A DNA stretch of 64,000 nt, from the NCBI GenBank assembly GCA_002964805.2, contig PUDQ02000010.1, positions 1,550,001 through 1,614,000 on the forward strand, written 5' to 3'. Below, one piece after another: positions 46,710 through 58,153 of this stretch; the stretch's first letter is position 1, and every line of letters begins with the position of its first letter. This DNA is from Trametes villosa. Taxonomy: Eukaryota; Basidiomycota; Agaricomycetes; Polyporales; Polyporaceae. The notes under the pieces were generated by a model, which was not told the DNA's origin, made no database searches, and was given only the letters and a program-made list of their open reading frames with translations. A program made the position numbers and the translations under genes.

Positions 46710-48826
46710 GGCGGGCGAATGCGACTGTTCCGATGGTGTTGACAGACACCATCCCGTCCAGGCCTATTTGTACCTTGACAAGACTCTGCTCTATCGCTCG
46801 AACGCGCAGAAGCCCTGGCGCCGTAGGCATCGGTGGGATGAGCGCGTCGGTAACTGTAGCGCGTCGTCGTCGGGAAATATCGCTGTCGTCCCACGCAAAC
46901 CAGACAGGGAGCTGATGCTGTTTCACCGGGGCGCGCTTTCCACAATGGCGCTGCAGAGAGCCGCATGGAGGCCCCTGACCCGCTGTTCTGGAGGGTTGAC
47001 GATGAGTCTAAGCAGTACCGTCGAGCGTCATGCGAATAATGACTTACTGGTGTATGAGCATCTAGCCCAGATTTCCTAAGTGAGATGATAAACGACCACC
47101 GGAGGATTTCCTTACCGTCTGCTCATGCAGCTGCACGTCTGAAAACAATAGGTTGCAACTGAAGAAGATTTGGGATCCCTGCCCACTGATGGAGTTGGCA
47201 GTTGTAGAATCTGACTGATACCATAGCTGGAAAGCGTCTTCAACGCGGATACAACCAGGTCATATTTGCGCCATCCTGGTTAGCAGCATACTAGATGGCC
47301 TTTCTGATGCACTGTTGTCGTTACATGGTCATGGTCGTCGGAAGAGCAAGTTTGCACGAAGGCTGCTCGGCTAGCGCCCAGCTTGACGTGTTACCGTTAG
47401 GTCACGGCTATGACGTCAACCTCTGAGTTTGTGGGCGCTAATGTCGTGTGTCGTTTGCCTCCCGACGGTCACGTCGCCCATGGCCAAGCTTTGCTCATGT
47501 ACATCGAGTTCTACGCCTATATAGGGTTTGTTTTTTTTGGCTTCTGAAGACAATTGACTTTCTCTCTGTACCATCATGGGCGCCCCTGTTACTTCAAACT
47601 ATCGTTCCACCTCAGGCCCAGGGGGAAGCGCCTTCTTCTCCAGCACCCCCGAGGCCGCGATCCGCGTATCTTCGTTCGCACTTAGTTAGCATCGACGACG
47701 ATCGTCCTCAAGCAGCGCCACCCGGTGCCATGGTGGCAACTGCGGCCGACGAAACCTCCAGGCTCGGCGAAAAACCCGTGCCTGTGCCATGTTGACGCCT
47801 CTGACGATCTTCATAGCGCTTCGGCACTGCGAATATCAGTGTCTGCTCATTGACAGGTATGATATTCTATTGCGCGCATATGAGTCGTACTGAGCTCTTG
47901 TTCTCTTACACAGGATGTCCGTCGCTCGCCGTCCGGCCTTGCTATCTCGCAACGCCAATAGACTGCCAAGTAGAATATAGGCGACTTTCGTTCTGGATTC
48001 GAACCCGTTCGGAATAGTTTCCATGCTGTACGTACTGCTCCCGATGTCGCTCCAACCCCATGTACATGTTTACACTGTGGCAGGTGTCGCTTGTAGAAGA
48101 TCCCGCTTACGGTTATGCCTAGAAGACGTACTTCTCCGATCGCCGATGTTGGCGTTCTGACAGACCAGTCGGAGCTGTCGATGCAACGCTGTCAAAACCG
48201 GTGAGCCCTATCTTCTGGAGCGTACTGGCCGGCTCGATTGAAACGGTCCGCAGAGCGCCGTGACATATCAAACGTATGTGTGTTGGCGGGCCTGTAGTCA
48301 TGTGGATATGTGCGAAGCTGCTGGACAGCAGCCATCCGCATCCGCGTAGAACGATCGGCTCATTTTCTGAGACTCTCGCCACCTCTTTTTCTGTACCGTC
48401 CACCGCCCGTACTGATACCCGCTCGCAGCGCTGTCCACATCACAGCACAGCGTATTGCTCATGGCGCTCTGAAGATCTCGCTCGGACGGAGGGGACACCG
48501 CGCGGGGCGATCCCGAAAGCCCCGAATCGCACGGTGGTTGCCTGGGCCTGTTTCACCCCGGAGATTCCGGTACTATGCCATACTTGGAGACGGCGCAACG
48601 CTCGCAGTACTCATAGAAATGGTGCGCTCAGACTCGAGAGCTAATCACGGAAAACTGACATGTCCCAGTCTGCGAATTTTCCAACTTAGCGCCATCCGAA
48701 GTCGTGCCATTGCGTCCAGGAACGAAAGCGCACAACCTTCATGTAAATCCGCCGAAGCCTCGAGTCCTGCGCGACCTATAACTCTCGGGAAAGACTACTA
48801 AAGGCACCCCTTCGATTACGAACGTC
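46710..48826. other. Long divergent spacer with one possible small gene
   Basis: This lies between the start of the KAPA synthase gene (minus) and that of a reductase gene (plus). A promoter-like stretch with a small frame at 47518-47689 is listed separately. Other frames (plus 46657-47079, plus 48310-48801, minus 48119-48403) overlap each other and show no domain. Confidence 0.4.
47518..47689 (+). other. Promoter-like site and short frame
   Basis: TATATAG (47518-47524) is followed by a T-rich and CT-rich leader and an ATG in good context (ACCATCATGGG) at 47576. The frame MGAPVTSNYRSTSGPGG has only 37 codons and stops at 47687. A GT donor after AAIR could extend it, but I found no matching acceptor that keeps a long frame. 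It may be the start of a small or decayed gene. Confidence 0.3.
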
Positions 48827-50161
48827 ATGTTCGGGTACGCGCCATCAAGAGAATCTGTCGTGTTCGCTATCATACTCGTCCTCATCGCGGCATCTTACAA
48901 GCTGGGGACAATGTTTTTCGGCAAGAAATGGGACCCTCGAGGACGAGTTGCGTTTCCTTTCTCCATCTGTAGCTGCGGTAGCTGACTGAGAGCAGCACTG
49001 CTTCGTGACAGGAGGGTCGTCCGGAACTGGCCTCGCTTTGGCCGTCATACTGGCGCAGCGCGGGGCGGATGTCTCCATAGTCGCCCGCAACCGGGAGCGC
49101 TTGGATAAGGCGCTCGAAACGCTCGAGGTGAGTCTTACTGACTTTTCACCGCTCATGTTGACTGATAAGTTCCATAGAAAGCACGTCAAAACCCTGCGCA
49201 GGTGCTGAAGGCGTACTCCTTCGCAGTCGACTCCGAAGCGGGCTCCCTTGCGGCGTTAAAGGCAGCGAGCAAGCCCTTCGGAGGACGTTGCCCTGAGGCG
49301 CTTTTCTTGTGTGCAGGCGCCGCTCGGCCGTCCTATTTCGTCGAACAGAACGAGGAACTGCTCAGGAATGGGATGCAGATATCGTATTGGGCTCAAGCGT
49401 TTACAGCTCTGGTGCGTTCAGTACTATCCCCGGTTGTGGGCATTGGCTCATGCGGATGTGCTAGGCCGGATCGAAAGAAATGGCGAGGCAAGGCGTCAAG
49501 GGCAAGATCGTTTTCGTCTCATCCGTCCTCGCATTCTTCTCGATCGTGGGATACTCGACGTACTCCCCCGGCAAGTTCGCCATCCGGGGTAACGCTTTCG
49601 TTTGCCTCTTGCAGGGGGTAGTTGCTGAATGGATACCCAGGGCTTGCTGAGGCCCTTCAGTGCGAACTGAAGCTGTACAACATAGACGTCCACATATCCT
49701 TCCCCCCGACAATCTACACCTCTGGGTACGAAGAAGAAAACAAGACGAAGCCCGCCATCACCCTCAAGATCGAGGAGACCGACACCGGGCTGTCCCCCGA
49801 GCAGGTCGCCGCCGGGATCTTCAGGGGTACGTCGCTTTCTCCCATTTCAAGGTGGGATCCTCCGGGTTTACGACTTTCTCAGGCGTCCAGCGTGGCAACT
49901 TCCATATCACCACGGGGTGGATCGGTGACACGTTTCGGGCGAGCACCGCCGGTTCGTCGCCGCGCAATAGCTACATCGTGGATTCGCTGTATGCCCTCTT
50001 CGGATTCGTGAGTTCGGTTCCTTCTGCTATATGCGCATGTTCTGACAGATATGAAGTGGTTCTTGCCGGTTTGGAGGAAGACGGTTGACTCGCAGGTGAA
50101 ACACCACCGCGCTGAGCATCACGACTACCTGAACAGCCATGGCTTCTTCTCGTCAACATAG
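48827..50161 (+). CDS. 3-ketosphinganine reductase-type SDR (copy 1)
   Basis: Short-chain dehydrogenase of the 3-ketodihydrosphingosine reductase group (KDSR/Tsc10), about 330 residues, which reduces 3-ketosphinganine to sphinganine with NADPH at the ER. The N-terminal helix reads SVVFAIILVLIAASYKLG, then KKWDPRGR at an intron. The cofactor motif is CFVTGGSSGTGLALA and the adenosine-side segment VSIVARNRERL. Next come ALFLCAGAARPSYF and the catalytic stretch VSSVLAFFSIVGYSTYSPGK (Ser, Tyr and Lys present). IDVHISFPPTIYTSGYEEEN is typical of this group. The last exon reads MKWFLPVWRKTVDS and ends SHGFFSST at 50159-50161. It is followed 550 bp later by a paralogue in the same orientation. Confidence 0.88.
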
Positions 50162-50713
50162 AACCTGTCAGCCGGGTACCGTTCGCTGAATTGTCCGGTG
50201 TCTGTCATGTCTTCTATCATAGCCTCGAACACAGTTTTGACTTGATATCTCCGGGCGCGCAGGACGAGAGCTCAGATAGGTTCGATGCTTTCGGACATGA
50301 TAGGGAAATTGCTTGCGGACATCCCAACCTTGAGCTTAGCTGGGCGCTATCCTCTCTGGGTCAGGGAACAGTCTTCACCAAACCATCGCCGCTCACACCG
50401 CGCCCAATCAATCAAAGAACGCCCCAGCGACCACACCGGGACTCAGGTTCCTCATTTCGCCTGGGAGGCCGACTAGGGAGACCCATCCAGCCTAGAAGAG
50501 GGCAGCTTTGACTGCCCAGCGCGAGAAGGTTCGCCACATGAACCTTGTTCGGCGTGTGACTGCGAACCCTATCCCGCGCCTTCTTCACCGGATGTGAAGA
50601 TGCCATGTGTAGGATGGAAGGCCCCTCACGCGCGGGGTTCAGCACTTCAGCGCTCAGCGACGCCTTCAGCCTCCCTCCACTAGTCCCCGCCTTCGCCCAC
50701 AGTACTACTTCTC
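50162..50713. other. Spacer between tandem reductase genes
   Basis: This holds the 3' end of one gene and the promoter of the next. I see no coding sequence. Confidence 0.5.
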
Positions 50714-52068
50714 ATGCAAATGTCTGACGTGCTGACACTGACATCCTCGCTAGGAGTGCTAGTGCTCCTCGTTGCAGGCTTCGCGACACGCCAGATGTTT
50801 TTTTCCAACACATGGGACCCTCGTGGACAAGTTGAGTTGTCTCGTACACTATGGGCATTGTCTCTGACCATCTCCAAGCACTGTCTGGTCACTGGCGGGT
50901 CGTCGGGAACCGGCCTCGCGTTGGCCATCCTGCTCGCCCGTCGCGGTGCGCACGTTTCCATCGTGGCTAGAAACGGCGAGCGCCTCGCCAAAGCTTTGGA
51001 ACAACTTGAGGTGCGGTCGATATGCCGCGCGCCGTTCGTTGCGCTGCGCTGACTTGGAGTGATGTACAGGCCGCGCGTCTCAGCTCCAAGCAGATCCTGA
51101 AGGCCTACTCGCACGCTGTCGATTCTGAGTCCGGGTCGCAAGCAGCGCTGGCTGCTGCCAGCGTACCGTTTGATGGACGCTGTCCAGATGCGCTGTTTCT
51201 CTGTGCTGGGGCGTCGAAGCCGGCATTCTTCATCGACCAGAACGAAGAATCATTGAAGGATGGCATGCAAATGACATACTGGGCGCAGGCATTTACTGCT
51301 CTGGTGAGTCGGAAGCCTCGTAGTTATGTTGCGTAGCCATCTCACCGAAGTTATAGGCTGGTACGAAGGAGATGGTGAAGCAAGGTATCAGGGGCAAGAT
51401 CGTATTCGTGTCCTCCGTGCTGGCCTTCTTCTCCATCGTCGGGTACTCGCCTTATTCGCCGGGAAAGTTTGCGTTGCGCGGTGAGCTCGCGAGGCAGCGC
51501 CGTGTATACAGTGAAGAGGCTGATGAGCATGTGCATTTCAGGATTGGCAGAGACACTTAACTCCGAACTGAAGCTATACGGAATCGGAGTGCATATCGCG
51601 TTCCCCGCGACCATACACACTCCTGGATACGAAGAAGAGAACCGCACGAAGCCACAGATTACTCTCAAAATCGAGGAGAGCGACTCCGGGGACAGCCCGG
51701 AAACCGTGGCTGCTGCAATTCTGAAAGGTAAGTAGGTAGGATCTCAAGGGCTCTCGGGCGCTGTTCTCACGGCTCAAATGTCCGCGTCCCTTGAAGGTGT
51801 ACGGAAGGGCCAGTTCCACATAACCACCGGTCTACTCGGGGAACTATTCAGGTCCACCGCCGCAGCGTCCTCGCCACGTTCGAGCTACATCCTGGACCTC
51901 GCGTATGGGATGATAGGATACGTGAGTTTTTGACTATCACTACGGGGCTACGTCGCTCATACGAACTAGATCGGGTTGCCTATTTGGCGGAGGTCTGTTG
52001 ACTCCGCCGTCATTGCACACCGGAGGGAGCATCGGGGTTACCTCCGCAACAGCGGGTTTCTCTCCTGA
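50714..52068 (+). CDS. 3-ketosphinganine reductase-type SDR (copy 2)
   Basis: Tandem paralogue of the previous gene with the same exon layout. The start is MQMSDVLTL at 50714, or the second Met at 50720. The N-terminal helix reads SSLGVLVLLVAGFATRQMFF, then WDPRGQ. The cofactor motif is CLVTGGSSGTGLALAILL, then VSIVARNGERL, ALFLCAGASKPAFF, and the catalytic stretch SSVLAFFSIVGYSPYSPGK. The later part reads IGVHIAFPATIHTPGYEEEN and GQFHITTGLLGELFRSTA, and the end is YLRNSGFLS at 52066-52068. All active-site residues are kept, so both copies may work. Starts are about 1.89 kb apart and stops 1.91 kb apart. Confidence 0.88.
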
Positions 52069-53250
52069 TATAGCGGTAGCCCCATGTGAAGTGCGAGATT
52101 TTGTCCGTGACTGCGAGCATGCCTCGTTGAGTTCTCCCTGGCTATAGCACTGAATGTCATTAAACCTATTTAGATCTGAATCCGGTAGCTTCGCCGATCG
52201 GAGCGAGATGGGGGCCAATCTAGGGGTTTCGCCTACGTCTTTTATCAACAGTCTATGGTGTTAATAAGTAAGGATGCGGGTTTGCTTGCGCTAGTCCTGT
52301 ACTGTGTACAGGCTAGTGCTGCGTAATCCGGAGCAAGAGATTGCGGGGCCTGACAAAGATACATCATCTTTGCCGAAGCGCTCAGCCCAACTTAGCTGTA
52401 CTTGCATACGGGCGTTTAAAATACGCCTTCTCCTCGACCACCTAGTACGAAATAGTATCGTCACTCGAGGCTCTAGAACGGGCCACAGCCGGACAAGCTT
52501 GTGCCAAAGTGCGCAATGACCTAGTGGCTCACATCTGCTGGGTTTTCCACAGCACTTGCATCGGCTTCAAGAGTCAGGCTGTTCGGTAGGTTGCTGACTC
52601 AAGCGGCGACTCCGAGACAGAAGAGACTACGAGTAGGTGAGTGCGCGTGACCCCGGGGTTCAATAATCGACCCGCAATAATGATGAAACATCCAGAACCT
52701 ACACGTCGCTCTCGATGCGCTCGGAGCGCACAGTACCGTAACGGGAACACTGCCAAATCCGAAGGCAACACCTGGCTCCTCGAGAACCTAGCTAAAGTTC
52801 GGACCCCAGATGATGTCGATAACTGCCATCGCATCTCGAACATCAACACTCATGAATCGTCCTCCCCACATGGTATCACGCAGATACGCCCGGCATCGTC
52901 TTACCAGGTAACTTCTCGACTCAACTTGCCGCGCTTCATGATGTCCACGACATACGGGCGTATCTTTCACCCGTGTACTACCCACGCGGCGTTCAGCTGG
53001 GAAATCGGAGCGCACTCTATGGTAGAGCTTCTATAGGCGCAATCAACTTCTCGGCGCCGGTTCATGCTCAGCCTATACATTTCAACAAACTTTGAACCAC
53101 ATCGAACTCCGTACAGCCTGGAGCCTCGAGGCACCTGAGTATCAGCTCTGTAGCTGCCCATCGCCTGGTTTTAACTCTTTCCCGAGCCCTATAAAGCTAA
53201 AGACACGCGTTGCTCTGTCTGTGCCGACGCTGTCATCGATAACTTGTCCA
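52069..53250. other. Spacer with promoter of DUF6534 copy 9
   Basis: No gene is recognised. TATAAAG at 53190-53196 lies 55 bases before the ATG at 53251 and is a good core promoter. Confidence 0.45.
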
Positions 53251-55568
53251 ATGTCTACCCTCATGAACACAACGGATACCCCTGACCCCTTCGCTTTCCT
53301 GCCCCAAGTCCCTGCTCTTGATAACACGTATGGTGCTGGCCTGATAGGAACTGCGGTCGGACTAATGTGAGTATCCGATACTAATGCGTGTTTTCTCCTG
53401 TTGATATGCTTTCAGGCTATTTGGCTTGACGGTCCACCAGGTGTACCGCTATTTCCGCCTCTATCCGACGGACCCGAGGTACATGAAGATATACGTGAGT
53501 CTGTCTCTTCGCAGCACTCCGCGCAAACTGATTGGCAGACAATGCGCAGGTTGTCGCTCTTCTGTAAGCTCTATGCAGCCCAAGACGCTTCCGTGCTGCA
53601 GTACGCTGACCGCGCATTCCAGTACCGTGGAGACCTTCCATATTATCCTTTCACTGCACACATGGTGAGTCATACACAAACCCGGCTGGTGCCAGTGTTA
53701 CTGCATTACTATCCGATGCTGATTTTTCGCGAAGCTACTTCTATCTTGTCACAAACTATCTTCAACCGGGCGCATTCCTTATTCCAGTGTGGTTGGTACC
53801 CTTGGTTCGCAGTTCGGTAAAAACTCTGACGGAATGTTTCTAGGTCCGTGAACGTAGGTTTTACAACGCACATCAACGACAGGTGCTGCCTCGAGACTGA
53901 CTCCCGCCCTTGACTCCTAGACGGTCCCCTTCGCGACGGTCTGTACTCCCCTCCGTTCGCGGAACGTACGGCTTACCGTGTCACTATAATTTGCAGGGCT
54001 TTGTAGCGGTTCTATCTCAGTGGTCAGTTCCCTTGGAATTCTAAAGACATATCGGACGACATATAACCTACTCCGACAGCTTCTTCGTTCATCGAGTGTG
54101 GCTGAGTAGGCTCTTCATAACTAGCGTCGCTTGCAATGTACTGACATGACAATCAGTTGGGCCACGCTTCCGGTTATTTGTTGTGATCTCGGTGAGTACC
54201 GTTCGTAACAGGCATTTCACAGGCTTCCAACTCAGAGATACCGTGTAGGTTCTCCTGTTACTCTTGGAACTCGGTAAGCTTTGTTGTGCCCCTGTAACGC
54301 GGAGCCGTTGGACATGTCAGCGCGCTGACCCGACTGCGTTGTCATCTAGGCTTCGCAATGGGTGAGTCGCGTTCACTAATGACTCCAGAGGCGGTTTCAT
54401 ATTGACACTCGACTGTTCGCCAGCCGCAACGATTGAAACGTAGGTCCGCGAGCGGAATATGGACTGGATAGCGCCTTACGCTGTCGCAGATACGTACGGC
54501 CAGTCTTCACCAACTACTGGAAGGTCACAGTGCGTACTCCTCCTCTCGCTCACGTGAAGAAACAACACTTATGCCGTTTTGCAGTGGGTATTTTCCGCTT
54601 CCTTCGGCATTGCAGTGCTGGTGGACACCATCCTTACCGGTGTTCTTATAACCGTGCTGCATCGCAGCCGCACCGGCATCAAGCGGTCAGCCATCCCTCT
54701 TCATACCATAGGCCCCGCTCCTAGCCAAGATTTCTCTGACAGCACCGATTCCATGATCGACTTGTTGATCGTCTATGCCATCAATACCGGTCAGTCGCCC
54801 TCAGAACGGCAACTCTGACCATCAGGCTGACGAGCTCTCCAGGTCTGCTCACGGGGTGACACATGATTTGTCCATTCAGTTTCTACGGACGCGGTGCTCA
54901 GACCTTTTCCTCAGCATATTCAACATTCTCACCTTCATATTCGTACGCTCTCTCTCATGCAATGTGGCCTTATAGTAGTAGTACTGATGACGGTGGCCTT
55001 CTAGGCGCTCGTGTACTCCGACAACATCATCTACGGGGGCTTCGCTATAGTCACCGCAAAGCGTCAGTCCATTCCTCGTTTCGTTCTCCCGAGGTATTCT
55101 TTTGCTCATATACACGTTGAAGTATACGCCAATTCCGTGCTCGCAGCGTGAGTGTTCCACCGGGGCTACATGCCCATGGACGGTGACGACTCCGAGTTGA
55201 CCTATACGGGCTCACGTATGCCACAGCCTGAACACGCGGAAGTCGCTCACTGACACCGGCGGCCTCGAAATGGATTCGCTCGGCATCAGCTTCGCGCAGC
55301 ATGAGAGCGCCACCGACCCGAAGCGTGCGGACCTGCAGGCATGTCATTCCCAGCCCTGGCGAGCTGGATTCGGGGATGCCCGCCGTTGCTCACTGCGACC
55401 TCGTGCGCACTCTGACAGGCTGCGAACCAGAATCTATCCGATGTCGTCGAAATCAAGGCGGCAACCATGAATACTTCCCTCATCCGAACCAGCGACAGCG
55501 ATGATGTCGAGCAGTCTTTCAACGCGGACGCCACGAAAAGTACCCGGTTTATGGTGCAGACCCTGTGA
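53251..55568 (+). CDS. DUF6534-type seven-helix membrane protein (copy 9)
   Basis: The start is MSTLMNTTDTPDPFAF at 53251 (an alternative Met is at 53263), then LDNTYGAGLIGTAVGLM|LFGLTVHQVYRYFRLYP. The micro-exon is 53550-53563 (VVALL), then TVETFHIILSLHT, and the phase-2 intron gives HTC|YFYLVTNYLQPGAFLIPVW. Later exons read VDTILTGVLITVLHRSRTG, SMIDLLIVYAINTG, FNILTFIF, YSDNIIYGGFAIVTAK and VYANSVLAA. The tail runs NTRKSLTDTGGLEMDSLG to RADLQ. It then needs a GC-AG intron (donor GCATGT at about 55338, acceptor at about 55420) to join ANQNLSDVVEIKAATMN, ending MVQTL at 55566-55568. It is separated from the main array by about 13 kb of unrelated genes. Confidence 0.88.
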
Positions 55569-56284
55569 TACACGTTCGAAGGAGCTTAGCTAGTGCTTGG
55601 GTGCCCCATGCAGCGTCGCGTGCATGCCAGGTAGCTGCACGGAGATCTGTATGTGCTTGGGAGATGACTCTTGCTGTAGGACTGGTAGTGCGCGAATACA
55701 AGTCGGCGTCGCCGGGTGGGATAGAGACATCCATACGAACAAATAATCCCAAATATCTTGACGCAGGTTTGAACTTATAATCACCTTCGTGATGTAATTT
55801 GTACTGACGCGTTCCTGGCTGGGCATCGAGACTGTAATACATGTCAGCAACCGGCATGTCATTACGTATGCACGCACGTAGCGGCTACAGCAACAGTCCA
55901 GAGATTCGAGGGAACGGGATCCATGATGCCAGAGAACAGAAGCGGGAGGGGCATGGTACGACGCCGTGGTGCACTGTGCCTCCCGCCTACGATGTATTAG
56001 CAACAGGGAACACCAACGATGTAAGTACGAGGGATGCGATGTGGGATGATGGGCATGATATGTGTGCGATGAGTGACGAGGAAAACAATGCATGTGGAAG
56101 ATCAGGGGGATGTTCGGGGAGGGCGGTTACGGCCTTTCCTACGGGGAGTCGGACGATGAAGACGGCGACGATGGAGATACCCTCGGACTCCGGGGGACGC
56201 GCCCAGGTACGCCGTGTCGCACGTGCGCGGCAAGGGGAGGCGGATACGAGATAACTGCAGCAACGTGCTGCGCGCGGTGGCGAA
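55569..56284. other. Convergent 3' spacer
   Basis: This lies between the stops of DUF6534 copy 9 and the Med19 gene. Open frames on both strands (for example minus 55590-56093) have no recognisable domain. Confidence 0.45.
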
Positions 56285-57808
56285 TCATGCATGCGGCGTG
56301 GGCTGCTGGATCGGTACCTGCGCATGGCCGTTGGTGTCCTGTAGAGCCGTCAGCAGAGGTCATCAAAAGCAGTATGTGCACGGTGTTGAGGGGAGGAGAC
56401 GATGGCTTGGAGGCGAGCGTAGAACGTAAACTTACGAGACGCTGCTTCTTCACCGGCCGGGGCCGCACACCCGAGTTCCCTGCTTTCGCTCCCTTGAGAC
56501 CAGGTCTCGCGCCTTCCTGGTGCTGCGCGGAGGGTAGGATATTGCCATTGACCTGCAGACCGGTGTCGGTCGAATGCTCCCGTTCTCGTTTGACTCCCCG
56601 CATCGGATGCACAGGAAGCTGATCGGACGGATGTTGTACGGGGTGGGGAACCTGCGGTGCGGCACCGTGCTGTGCGGCTGCAGATGTTGGAGGAGGGCCG
56701 GCGCCTGATCCAGGCGTAGAGATGGAGTGCGGCGTCCCGATGCCGACTGGTGTCCGGCCGCGCGGCTGTGCGGACTGCTGGTGGGCAGGAGGTGGTTTCG
56801 GTACACCTGGGCGTGGTGTTGATGTTCGGGGTGGGGCGGTAGAGAAAGTAGGGGCGACGGGGGTTGATGCGGTCATGGCAGTAGGGGTGGCGGGAATTGC
56901 TGAGGGAGTGTTCGCCCCGAGGGCAGCAGAAGGTTGAACGAGGCCCTGGGCTTTTGCCTTCTTGGCCTCTTTCTGTGGAAGCCGGAGAAACGGATGAGGC
57001 ACATGCGGCGCGTTGTGCATTCACGCAAAGTACTAACCCGCCGCTTCCGATCCTCTCTCGCTTGTGAGGATTCGGCCACCAGCGCGTGGATATTCCACTG
57101 CTAGAATGTGAGAGATAGCACTGCTGAGTGAGAACGTACGTACGCCTTTCAGTCCTTCTAGGCTGACAGAGAACGCATCGCGTTGTGTCCGGAGGTCGAA
57201 CGGTGTGATGGCTATCTTCTGCTTCGGCGGTACTTGCATCAAGGTTGTGAGGAAGTCGTCTTTCTTCATTGAATGTTTGCCTGGGGTTCATGGTCGTACA
57301 CCTGTCCTACCAAATCACAAGCCACGAGAGACGACATACCAGGGATGCCCTTGATGAGATGCCTGTAGTTCTTGAACTTCTTTTCTCCTCGTCCGCCCTC
57401 ATCGTCATCCCCGTCCTGCCCTACACCCGCTGCATTCGCCGCTGGAGAGGGAGCTGCCACATCCCGGGGAGGTATCTCCTTGCCCTTTCCCTTTTCTGTG
57501 GCGCTTGGCGTCGCGGTTTGCGGGATGGAGCCGACTGGAGGCGCGAAGGGCCGAACATACTTGTCGTATGATGGCAGGAGTTGGAATCGCGTGAGTAGGT
57601 CTTGCGTGCTCGTGAAGTATGGCCTTGGTTGTGGAGGGCCTGAAGACGACGTGATGTCAGCGACACGAGGGTGGCTATTCAGAAGCAGAAGTGCGCGACC
57701 TGGTGGAGGCAAATAGATAGAGGGCATTTCAGGCGTGGTCGAGGGTCCAGCCAGAGCGTTTGTATGCTGCGGAGAGCGACGAGCGGGGAGCTGCTCGTCG
57801 TTGTCCAT
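56285..57808 (-). CDS. MED19: Mediator subunit Med19 (Rox3)
   Basis: Nuclear subunit of the Mediator head module that links activators to RNA polymerase II, about 400 residues. The start MDNDEQLPARRSPQHT is at 57808; an in-frame ATG at 57868 would add 20 residues. Landmarks are YFTSTQDLLTRFQLLPSYDK, a low-complexity Ala/Pro segment, KKFKNYRHLIKGIPG| and KHSMKKDDFLTTLMQVPPKQ. Then come ITPFDLRTQRDAFSVSLEGL, WNIHALVAESSQAREDRKRR and a basic KEAKKAKAQ. After a long Pro/Ala/Thr-rich region and VKKQRL|V, a short last exon reads DTNGHAQVPIQQPTPHA and stops at 56285-56287. That tail is typical of basidiomycete Med19, which supports the final splice. Confidence 0.88.
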
Positions 57809-58153
57809 GACGGCGAGAGCGAGGAGTGTGAAGTCAGATGGCAGCGAGGTCGCGACCAGAGGCGACACAAAGCGTCCATTTCAAACTCAGAACGGTTCAT
57901 TTCGCGACTTGTAAGCCCGGGCCTTATCCAAGTAGTGCCGGTAACCCCGCGCATTACGAGACTGTAGCTGCCTTCTAACCCTCGTTAGAAAACGGTGCAA
58001 AGGGGGTTCTTATCAGCCGACGGCGGGCGGACCGCGCTGTGAGGTCATCTTATCTCGCCGACCACCGCCTCGGGCGCGAGCACCCGGCGCGGTCTCTGCA
58101 TGCGTCTCACATACTTATCTCTCTCGTCCTCTCCACCACCATCCTCGTCCACA
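57809..58153. promoter_or_regulatory. Shared divergent promoter
   Basis: Only 345 bases separate the starts of the Med19 gene (minus) and the transporter gene (plus), so both promoters must lie here. CT-rich sequence (TTATCTCTCTCGTCCTC) precedes the plus ATG. No TATA box is clear. Confidence 0.55.

Noticed and set aside
47985..48010. tRNA B-box look-alike (GGTTCGAATCC on the minus strand)
   Set aside because: The flanking bases do not form a T-arm stem, and no A box or acceptor stem is seen at the right distance.
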